Shown here: one piece after another, positions 1-6,345 of the stretch
How the letters are laid out: the number at the start of each line of letters is the position of its first letter
Position numbering within the stretch: the stretch's first letter is position 1
Assembly (NCBI GenBank): GCA_025360845.1
Contig: JANYBJ010000313.1
Coordinates: forward strand, 1-41,950
Length of the DNA: 41,950 nt
From: a bacterium
Lineage (GTDB): Bacteria; Verrucomicrobiota; Kiritimatiellia; RFP12; UBA1067
Reading direction: 5' to 3'
The notes under the pieces: generated by a model
Database searches by the model: none
What the model saw: only the letters and a program-made list of their open reading frames with translations
What the model was told of the DNA's origin: nothing
Made by a program: the position numbers and the translations under genes

Positions 1-1
1 C

Positions 2-490
2 GCGCTCTGCTCCGACGGCGGCTACCCCGGCATCAGCGATCCCGGCTACCGGCTCATCCGCCGCGCCGCCAAGGAGAACGTCGCCTTCGAGGTCATCCCC
101 GGCGCCTCCGCCGTGGACCTCGCGCTGCTCACCTCCGGGCTCTCCACTTCGAGCTACACCTTCAAAGGCTTCCCGCCCCGCAAGCCTGGCGCGCTGCGCC
201 GCTTCTTCGAGGAGGAAAAGGAACTGCCCCACACCCTCGTCTGCTTCGAGTCGCCCTTCCGCGTCGCGCCCTCGCTCAAAGCCGCGCTCGAGGTCTTGGG
301 CGACCGCGAGGCCGCGGTCTGCATCGAGCTCACCAAGGCCCACGAGCGCATCCACCGCGGCTACCTCACCGCCCTCATCCCCCTCTTCGACGGCAAGCCC
401 GTCAAAGGCGAGGTCGCCTTCGTCATCGCCGGCGCCAACCCCAAATTTGCTCGCGAAACCGAAGAAGATGAGAATGAGATTTCGGAATAG
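2..490 (+). CDS. rsmI: 16S rRNA (cytidine-2'-O)-methyltransferase RsmI, C-terminal part
   Basis: RsmI 2'-O-methylates C1402 of 16S rRNA in the ribosomal decoding centre using S-adenosylmethionine. The reading frame is open from base 2, so the 5' end lies outside the window; about 162 codons remain of a family of roughly 230-290 residues. The visible part begins at the conserved SDGGYPGISDPGYRL segment (family consensus SDAGTPGISDPG), continues with VIPGASA, then the KGFPPRK and CFESPFR blocks and an ELTKAHE segment, all typical of the tetrapyrrole-methylase fold of RsmI. The last 15 or so residues are acidic and probably an unstructured tail. The next gene begins 20 bases downstream on the same strand, so read-through into it is possible. 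Family assignment is secure; only completeness is in question. Confidence 0.9.
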   Translation, partial: ALCSDGGYPGISDPGYRLIRRAAKENVAFEVIPGASAVDLALLTSGLSTSSYTFKGFPPRKPGALRRFFEEEKELPHTLVCFESPFRVAPSLKAALEVLGDREAAVCIELTKAHERIHRGYLTALIPLFDGKPVKGEVAFVIAGANPKFARETEEDENEISE

Positions 491-510
491 CACACGAAAA
501 GGCTGCTCTC

Positions 511-1554
511 ATGAATGTCCGCCAGTCCATGCTCCCCGCTGATTATGCGCAATGGTTGACCGTCCTGAAACAGAGGATCGCCGGAGCCCGGCAGCGGGCT
601 GTCCTTTCTGCCAATGCGGAGCAGATCCGTCTCTATCACGATATCGGTCGCGAGATACTAGACAGCCAGACGCGCCAGGGCTGGGGTGCGAAGGTCATCG
701 ACCGTCTCGCCGCCGACCTGCGGGAGGCCTTCCCGGACATGAGGGGGCTCTCCGCTTCCAACCTCAAGTACATGCGTTTTTTCGCCCAAGAATGCCCTAT
801 CCGCCAAATTGGTCAGCAGACCGCTGACCAATTGCCATGGTTCCACATTGTCACGATCCTGACCAAACTCTCTGAGCCGGTACTGCGCGAATGGTATGCG
901 GCTGAAACTGTCAGCAACGCTTGGTCGCGCGACACGCTCGACGCCCAGATCAGAAGTCAGCTCCATCTACGGGAGGGTGCGGCCATCACCAATTTCAAGC
1001 AGCGCCTACCCTCCCCGCAGGCCGACCTCGCCGCCGGAATACTCAAAGATCCGTACCACTTCGATTTCCTCGGCCTTGGCGAAGAGGCCCAAGAACGTGA
1101 CATTGAGAACGCTCTTGTCCGCCACATAACCCGCTTCCTGCTGGAACTCGGAGCAGGCTTCGCCTTTATCGGACGCCAGTACCGTCTGGTGGTCGACGCC
1201 GAAGAATTCTTCATCGACTTACTCTTTTACCACACACGCTTGAAGTGCTACGTCGTTGTGGAGCTAAAAGCAACGGCCTTCAAACCTGAGCACGCGGGCA
1301 AGCTGAACTTCTACCTCGCTGCTGTAGACGCACAAGTCAAAGCGCTGGACGACAAGCCCACCATCGGACTCCTTCTCTGCCGAACCAAGAAGAAGCTCGT
1401 CGCCGAATACGCGCTCTCCGGTATCGACAAGCCGATGGGAGTGGCCGAATACCAACTCGTCCGTGCCCTGCCGCAACCCCTCGACACCTGCCTGCCCTCG
1501 ATTGAGGAGTTGGAGTCTGCACTCACCATCCAGCGACTCTCAACGTATTCCTGA
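511..1554 (+). CDS. DUF1016 (YhcG-type) PD-(D/E)XK nuclease family protein
   Basis: A 347-residue protein with the two-part build of the DUF1016/YhcG family: an N-terminal helical region (residues about 8-150, with the YHDIGREILDSQ and GLSASNLKYMRFFAQ segments that typify DUF1016_N) and a C-terminal PD-(D/E)XK nuclease core. The core shows FFIDLLFYH (metal-binding Asp) followed by YVVVELKA (the E-x-K of the motif) and then AGKLNFYLAAVD. Length matches the family. The start has AAAAGG about ten bases upstream. Family members are often found in defence islands and next to restriction-modification genes; here the next genes are an HNH endonuclease pair and an AbiE pair, which fits. The biological substrate is not established and I do not assign one. 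Confidence 0.88.
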   Translation: MNVRQSMLPADYAQWLTVLKQRIAGARQRAVLSANAEQIRLYHDIGREILDSQTRQGWGAKVIDRLAADLREAFPDMRGLSASNLKYMRFFAQECPIRQIGQQTADQLPWFHIVTILTKLSEPVLREWYAAETVSNAWSRDTLDAQIRSQLHLREGAAITNFKQRLPSPQADLAAGILKDPYHFDFLGLGEEAQERDIENALVRHITRFLLELGAGFAFIGRQYRLVVDAEEFFIDLLFYHTRLKCYVVVELKATAFKPEHAGKLNFYLAAVDAQVKALDDKPTIGLLLCRTKKKLVAEYALSGIDKPMGVAEYQLVRALPQPLDTCLPSIEELESALTIQRLSTYS

Positions 1555-1756
1555 CTCCCGATGGGATAGCCGCTTACGTTTCAACGACGTGTTCAAGGAT
1601 TTGAGCCTCCCGTGAACACTTATCCCGTTAGTGGACAAGGACGAATCTCTATACCACTCCGTAAGGCTTATGTCCAGCCCCTCTCGCCTTAGAACTACAC
1701 GTGAATTGGCTATCGGCGGAACAAGACTCCGTCGAATCGTGTTCTTCTTCGGTCTG

Positions 1757-2482
1757 CTAACCCTTAAATATTTTCTGATTGTGGTAAACCAAAAAGTCGA
1801 GAGACGGCATAAACTTGTCCGGCAAGACACTTCTCTGCCCTTCGAAATCAAGCAATGCCGCATTACTTCTGTTTCTGAGAACGACCTTTGACAGAATGAC
1901 CCTATAATCACTCCCAATCGTAATGAACCCCTTGTCAAAAGCTCGATCATGTAAGGAATTTAGGCACAATCCATTGTGAGGATTAAGACGATTCTCCCTG
2001 TCAACTTTCCAAGGCACTATGTGACTAGCTACAAGTAAATCAGAGATCGCAAGTCCTGTAATGCAACATTTTGTCCCATAATTCACGACAACCATATTTC
2101 TAAAGAAACTTTGTTGTCGCCTCACTTTTACTATCGCCATTGCGTCATCAGACGCATAACAGGACAGAGACAGGGCATCTAACGGAAGCACTTTCTCGAC
2201 AACTTCTTCCGTTCTTAGAAAAAGAGTTTCATCGGTTATAAATTCTTCCCAGACCTCACGATCAAGCTTGCTACATCCGGACAACCCTCGCTGAGATAGC
2301 GTCGCATCAAGGGCTACGAAATTGACTAATTTCATTGCTACAGCCCCAGGAGTCCTCCCCATATACTCCGCCAATTTTATGATACTAGGGTTTCTTGCAT
2401 GCATTCGGCCAAAAGGCAATCTGCAATACAGATTCAGCGCCAAAGCCAACTCCTCGTGTGACCATTTTTTCCGTTCAATCAT
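1757..2482 (-). CDS. HNH endonuclease (putative restriction endonuclease)
   Basis: A 241-residue protein. The N-terminal half (EELALALNLYCRLPFGRMHARNP, then LAEYMGRTPGAVAMKL) resembles the N-terminal region of putative HNH restriction endonucleases. The C-terminal half carries the HNH core: CCITGL, then VASHIVPW (first His), NPHNGLCLNSLHDRAFD (Asn and second His), and FITIGSD. This pattern is that of the HNH_2 group. The start overlaps the end of the upstream 88-residue gene by eight bases, so translation is probably coupled. Both genes are clearly more AT-rich than their surroundings, which suggests recent acquisition. No methyltransferase is in view, so a classical restriction-modification pair is not supported; a stand-alone or modification-dependent nuclease is possible. 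Confidence 0.85.
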   Translation of the reverse strand: MIERKKWSHEELALALNLYCRLPFGRMHARNPSIIKLAEYMGRTPGAVAMKLVNFVALDATLSQRGLSGCSKLDREVWEEFITDETLFLRTEEVVEKVLPLDALSLSCYASDDAMAIVKVRRQQSFFRNMVVVNYGTKCCITGLAISDLLVASHIVPWKVDRENRLNPHNGLCLNSLHDRAFDKGFITIGSDYRVILSKVVLRNRSNAALLDFEGQRSVLPDKFMPSLDFLVYHNQKIFKG

Positions 2483-2741
2483 GGAACAACTCTCGATTCT
2501 GAAAAGTCACGTTCCGCCACGCACCAACAAGCTGTTCAACGCTTGAGTATCCCATATCCACCACTGCGGCATCATGGGGCGTAACCACAAGAACGACGTA
2601 CATGTGGTTAATGTTACCAGCCTCACAAATCAATGAACTATCGTCGCCAGAATAAGAATCCAGCCGAAGAATATAGTATTTCTTGCTTACATCAGGGCAG
2701 GCGTCTGCCCCATTAAACAAGGTATGAGAATCAACTTTCAT
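2475..2741 (-). CDS. Hypothetical 88-residue protein, first gene of an HNH nuclease pair
   Basis: I do not recognise this 88-residue protein. It has a hydrophobic strand-like core (NHMYVVLVVTPHDAAVVDMGY) and no signal peptide or membrane helix. The start ATG is preceded by AGGGAATAGG, an adequate ribosome binding site, and the gene overlaps the HNH endonuclease start by eight bases, which argues that it is real and translated with it. It shares the low GC of the nuclease gene. The C-terminal VEQLVGAWRNVTF segment could be a small helical tail. It may be an accessory or control factor for the nuclease, but that is only inferred from position. Confidence 0.6.
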   Translation of the reverse strand: MKVDSHTLFNGADACPDVSKKYYILRLDSYSGDDSSLICEAGNINHMYVVLVVTPHDAAVVDMGYSSVEQLVGAWRNVTFQNRELFHD

Positions 2742-2923
2742 AAGACCTATTCCCTACACTTAATTCCATTCGCGTCTGTAGATAGTTTGTCATGAAAACG
2801 CCTCCATTGGCAAGGAGTTCAAGTCTAAACGTTGCGATCTGTCGATTGTGGCTTTGTCAGTTTGCGCGATTTGTCAACATTGCACACATTGCACACGTGA
2901 TGCTCGCCGCCGATCATCGATTC

Positions 2924-2932
2924 TGCTATTAT
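2924..2932 (+). promoter_or_regulatory. Extended -10 promoter for the radical SAM gene
   Basis: TGCTATTAT reads as an extended -10 element (TGn followed by TATTAT). It ends 37 bases before the start codon. No good -35 hexamer sits at the usual distance, which is common for extended -10 promoters. Prediction from pattern only. Confidence 0.35.
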
Positions 2933-2969
2933 TTTTCAGTCAAGCGTTGGGCGTTCCTTCATTTCCGAT

Positions 2970-4760
2970 ATGCAACTCCTCTTTCTCCAGCTTCCGCGCC
3001 TCGACCCCGATGTGACCTCGCCGGGCGAGAACCTCATGCCTGCGGCCGCGTGCCTGCGCGCCGCGCTGGAGCGCTCGCGCGAGGCGAAGTACTGGACTGT
3101 CACCGAAACGCCTGCCAGCCAAGACACCGATACTGATGCGGCGCTCGTCGATGCGATTGCCGCGCTCGCACCCGACGCGCTTTCCGCCACCTGCACCCTC
3201 TGGAACATCGAGCGCACGCTGCATCTGCTGCACCTGCTCAAGCGCCGCTTGCCCGCGCTCCGGATCGTGATCGGCGGACCGGACATCGCGGCGGAGCACC
3301 CGCTGTTATTGGCGGCAGGCGACGCGCGACGCGCGATACGCGACACTCGGATGCCCGCCGACGCGCTTGTGGTGGGCGAAGGTGAAACGGTCTTTCCCGC
3401 CGTGCTCCGCTTCTTCCGCATGGGTGCCGCACCCGACTTCACAGGCGTCACGTGGCGCGTTGCGAACGGCACCTTCGCAGAAGGCAAACGCAAGCGCCCT
3501 GTCAAGCCGCTTCAGGACCTGCTGCCCGCGCCCGATCACCCGGTCAACCGGCCCGACGCCTTCGGCATGGCCTATCTGGAAACCAACCGCGGCTGCCCCA
3601 TGCGCTGTGCCTTCTGCTGCTACAACCTGCGCCGCAGCACAACGACCTGCTTGCCGCCCGAGGAGGTCGCGGTCCGCATCCGCATCCTGCGTGAGCGCGG
3701 CGCGAAGGAGATCCGGCTCGTCGATCCCACCTTCAACGCCCACCCGCGCTTCGATGAAGTCCTCGACGCCATGACGCAGGAGAACAGTGATCGCGGCATC
3801 GCCTTTTTCGTCGAGATCCGAGCGGACACGCTCACGGACGAGCAGGCCCGCCGCCTCGCTCAGGCCGGCGTCGCCGAGGCCGAGGTCGGCATCCAGAGCA
3901 CCGATCCGAACGTACTCAAAATCATTCACCGCCCTCTCAACGCCGAACGTGTGCTGCGCGGCATTGAGGCGTTGCTGCGCCACGGCATCAAGCCCACCTT
4001 GGATTTCATGTATGCCCTGCCCGCGCAGGACGAGAGCGACATTCAGCGTTCGCTCGACTGGCTCGCGCGCTTCGGCGACGCCATCCATCCGCAGTTCCTG
4101 CCCACGCTGCTGCTGCCCGGCACAGAGCTGCGCGACCGCGCACACGAGCTCGGCATCCGCGCGCAACGGCTGCCGCCTTACCGCGTGCAATCCACGGATA
4201 CGCTTTCCGCGCGTCAGCTCGCCGAGATCGAATCGTGGGCCAACGAACGCCTCGGCGGGTTCGACTCCCCTACGCAACGCTTTGTCGGCGTGCGCCTCCC
4301 CGACCTCTTTCCCAGCCGCACCCGCATCGCTCTTGCCTTGGTAGGGACGCCTCCCCGAGGCGTCCGCAACGCAGAGTCGCTCAGGACCGGCGGACGCCTC
4401 GGGGAGGCGTCCCTACCAACAGCCTCTTCCAACAGACAAGCGCTTTTGATCTCCGGCCCTGACCTTTTCTCGCAGCGCCACGCCATTGCCGCGCTCATCC
4501 GCCGTTGCGTCCTCTCTGAGCCCCACATCCTCTGGCAGTTCGTGCTGGAGCCGACACAAGAAGAGCCGCTCGACCTCTTCGATTTCCTGATCGCCGCCTT
4601 CGACAAACTCCCCGGACACTGGCTCGACCGGCTCGTTTCGCCGCCCGGCCAGAAGCGGCTCTGCGCCCGCCGCCTCTTCGTCAAACTGCCGCGCGGCAAA
4701 CCCTTCGACCCCGCCTGGATCGACGAGGTCGAAACGGTGCTATCCATGCGGTTTCATTGA
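2970..4760 (+). CDS. B12-binding-type radical SAM protein
   Basis: A 596-residue protein with the layout of cobalamin-dependent radical SAM enzymes: an N-terminal Rossmann-like B12-binding region (residues 1-150, with ENLMPAAACLRAAL near the start, GGPD at 102-105 and VVGEGE at 134-139) and a central radical SAM barrel. The barrel has the CxxxCxxC cluster motif at C209, C213 and C216 (RGCPMRCAFC) and later VGIQS and LPAQDES segments. I see no DxHxxG motif, so any cobalamin is probably bound base-on or not at all. The start gives the usual MxLLFLQ opening, although no clear ribosome binding site precedes it. Residues about 457-484 are encoded by an inserted 82-bp perfect hairpin (see repeat), still in frame. 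It stands alone with no operon partners, so the substrate cannot be inferred. Confidence 0.85.
   Translation: MQLLFLQLPRLDPDVTSPGENLMPAAACLRAALERSREAKYWTVTETPASQDTDTDAALVDAIAALAPDALSATCTLWNIERTLHLLHLLKRRLPALRIVIGGPDIAAEHPLLLAAGDARRAIRDTRMPADALVVGEGETVFPAVLRFFRMGAAPDFTGVTWRVANGTFAEGKRKRPVKPLQDLLPAPDHPVNRPDAFGMAYLETNRGCPMRCAFCCYNLRRSTTTCLPPEEVAVRIRILRERGAKEIRLVDPTFNAHPRFDEVLDAMTQENSDRGIAFFVEIRADTLTDEQARRLAQAGVAEAEVGIQSTDPNVLKIIHRPLNAERVLRGIEALLRHGIKPTLDFMYALPAQDESDIQRSLDWLARFGDAIHPQFLPTLLLPGTELRDRAHELGIRAQRLPPYRVQSTDTLSARQLAEIESWANERLGGFDSPTQRFVGVRLPDLFPSRTRIALALVGTPPRGVRNAESLRTGGRLGEASLPTASSNRQALLISGPDLFSQRHAIAALIRRCVLSEPHILWQFVLEPTQEEPLDLFDFLIAAFDKLPGHWLDRLVSPPGQKRLCARRLFVKLPRGKPFDPAWIDEVETVLSMRFH
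4338..4419 (+). repeat. Perfect 30-bp inverted repeat inside the radical SAM reading frame
   Basis: Left arm 4338-4367 and right arm 4390-4419 are perfectly complementary over 30 bases, with a 22-base loop. Each arm is itself a hairpin (GGACGCCTC CCC GAGGCGTCC). The first 23 bases of GGTAGGG-type sequence recur near 41666, in a gap, with only a small change, showing that this is a dispersed element. It is read through in frame as about 28 residues rich in Gly, Arg and Pro. Confidence 0.9.
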
Positions 4761-4777
4761 TGATCGATCACAAATTC

Positions 4778-4797
4778 TCACACCTCCGGAGGTGTGA
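4778..4797. repeat. Perfect 20-bp palindrome between convergent genes
   Basis: TCACACCTCCGGAGGTGTGA is its own reverse complement. It lies 17 bases past the radical SAM stop codon and before the end of the convergent AbiEii-type gene. It could fold as an 8-bp stem with a CCGG loop and help end transcription from either side, but no T-run follows it. A protein binding site is the alternative. Confidence 0.6.
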
Positions 4798-4850
4798 AAT
4801 TCGGACAGACGATGTCTAACCGGGCACGTTACACACATTTTTCCGTGCGC

Positions 4851-5651
4851 TCATGGGTTGATCAGAGTCAGCAGATTGTTACGGCTCAACAAAGCCGCTT
4901 CTTGGGGACGCTCCATAAACGGCCGGACATCGGCGCTGAGCGCCTCCATGTCGAAAGCGTCCAGCCGGGCCTTTACCAGCGACTTCCATGCGTGCGCATC
5001 GGATCGACCGAGCCCTTGCGTCTGATCCAATGCGTTCTGCAACAAGAGCGGATTCGGCTCAACCGGCGGATGGTGCGAAAGGTACCATAAGAGATCGTAC
5101 CAGTCCCGGCCTTTGGCATACTTGCGGCTGATAATAGCATGGAGTTTGCCTGCCAACAGTGAGGGCAGGTCATAGTGCTGGATCAGAAACGTCATGTGAC
5201 GGGTGACGACCCTGCGTTCGCAACGCGCCCCTGCCGGCGGGCGCGTATCGATTTCCACTTTGATGGCGAGTTTCTGCTCCGGCATACCCGACAGCCCCGT
5301 GTCGTGAAGCAGCCCGGCCACTCGTACCCAACCGGTGTGTACGGTCTTGCGATCATTCCATGTGACTTCCGGTTCAAACCCGGCCAGCGCCAAATCCCGC
5401 TTGGCCTTGGCCATCCAGGCCTTTCCGTCATAACCCTCGGCGGACACCACCGAGAAGTCCAAGTCCTCCGAGAAACGAGGCAGGCCATGCAGGAAGCGCA
5501 GTGCCGTGCCACCGACAAAAGCCAAAGGCCGGAAGGCTTCGCACTCATGGAACGATCTCAGCACATGCGCCTGGAGATATTCTCTCAACCGGTTGAGCGC
5601 CTCCCCGGGATCGGTCACTCCGCGCACTAAAGCGAGCGCCTGCTCTCTCAT
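4851..5651 (-). CDS. AbiEii-type nucleotidyltransferase toxin
   Basis: A 266-residue protein of the AbiEii/AbiGii toxin family (PF08843 type). AbiE systems act as toxin-antitoxin pairs and abort phage infection; the toxin is a cytoplasmic nucleotidyltransferase-fold enzyme. The N-terminal part shows FVGGTALRFLHGLPRFSEDLDF at residues 45-66, the hG[G/S]...DhD nucleotidyltransferase motif with D63 and D65 as likely metal ligands. Further on, SLLAGKLHAIISRKYAKGRDWYDLLW carries the conserved Lys and RDWYDL motif of the family. The start ATG overlaps the antitoxin stop as ATGA, the classical coupled arrangement with antitoxin first. Gene order, size and motifs all match AbiE. Confidence 0.88.
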   Translation of the reverse strand: MREQALALVRGVTDPGEALNRLREYLQAHVLRSFHECEAFRPLAFVGGTALRFLHGLPRFSEDLDFSVVSAEGYDGKAWMAKAKRDLALAGFEPEVTWNDRKTVHTGWVRVAGLLHDTGLSGMPEQKLAIKVEIDTRPPAGARCERRVVTRHMTFLIQHYDLPSLLAGKLHAIISRKYAKGRDWYDLLWYLSHHPPVEPNPLLLQNALDQTQGLGRSDAHAWKSLVKARLDAFDMEALSADVRPFMERPQEAALLSRNNLLTLINP

Positions 5652-6295
5652 AACGTCACCGAACCTTTCTCATCCTCCGCAGCCAGAGTTAGCCACCGCT
5701 GGACAGCCCGGTCGAGTCGCATGCTGCGGAACCGCGCACCGTAGTCCCTAAGTTTGGATTCCTGAACCCTGCCGGAATTCTGATAGCGCATTTCCGCCAG
5801 ACGCTCAACGGTCCACTCCCCTGCGGTCAGATGCCAGTGATCCAACAGAGCCTTCTCGGGATCGGCAACCCATATTTCCGTTCCCCCGTAAGCCGCCAAC
5901 CGGGAGCCGAAGAAACACACCTGCTTGATGTTCCGATAATCGAACACCCCGAACGGATTCTCGAAGCGGCGTGGCACGCGTGGCGTCACGCTGGTCAGCC
6001 AAACAACCCGTTCCGGAATCATGTCATAGAAACCGAGCGCCCAGAGCCCGCTCAGGTAAGAAGGCGGATAGAGGTGCTGCGCCAAAGCCGCCGGGATCAG
6101 CGGCGTGCGCCGATACCTCTCGGCGAGCGCATACATGCCGCGCCGCAGCCCGATGACTTTGCCTTGCGTCATCCACCGGGATAGCTGCACCCGGATGGTT
6201 TCCCGCCGGTCATCAAACGCCTGAACCAGCAGCGGCAAGTCAAAACACGGCATCGCTCCCGTCAATTCCAAAAGCGCCTCAAAATTCATATACAA
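5648..6295 (-). CDS. AbiEi-type antitoxin / transcriptional regulator
   Basis: A 215-residue protein, antitoxin partner of the AbiEii-type toxin that follows with a 4-base overlap. AbiEi antitoxins have an N-terminal winged helix that represses their own promoter and a C-terminal domain needed for neutralisation. Here residues about 10-60 (PLLVQAFDDRRETIRVQLSRWMTQGKVIGLRRGMYAL) form the winged-helix pattern, ending in the typical R-G-x-Y strand. WVADPEKALLDHWHL matches the xxxPEKAlLDl motif shared by AbiEi and related DUF6088/AbiEi_4 proteins. Two in-frame ATGs (first and third codons) are possible starts; neither has a strong ribosome binding site. A 6-bp-armed inverted repeat lies directly upstream and is a candidate autoregulatory site. 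Confidence 0.85.
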   Translation of the reverse strand: MYMNFEALLELTGAMPCFDLPLLVQAFDDRRETIRVQLSRWMTQGKVIGLRRGMYALAERYRRTPLIPAALAQHLYPPSYLSGLWALGFYDMIPERVVWLTSVTPRVPRRFENPFGVFDYRNIKQVCFFGSRLAAYGGTEIWVADPEKALLDHWHLTAGEWTVERLAEMRYQNSGRVQESKLRDYGARFRSMRLDRAVQRWLTLAAEDEKGSVTL

Positions 6296-6297
6296 AA

Positions 6298-6315
6298 AAT
6301 AACATATTAGTTATT
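6298..6315 (-). promoter_or_regulatory. Inverted repeat upstream of AbiE operon, candidate operator
   Basis: AATAAC-ATATTA-GTTATT is an inverted repeat with perfect 6-bp arms, starting three bases before the antitoxin start codon. A TTTACA hexamer (minus strand, 6319-6324) lies just upstream and could serve as a -35. AbiEi proteins are known to bind inverted repeats in their own promoter; that this is such a site is inference. Confidence 0.45.
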
Positions 6316-6345
6316 CATTGTAAACAAGAATGCCTTTTCAAGGTG

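Noticed and set aside
1540-1950. 136-codon open frame on the minus strand after the DUF1016 gene
   Set aside because: Overlaps the HNH gene in another frame, no ribosome binding site and no protein-like pattern.
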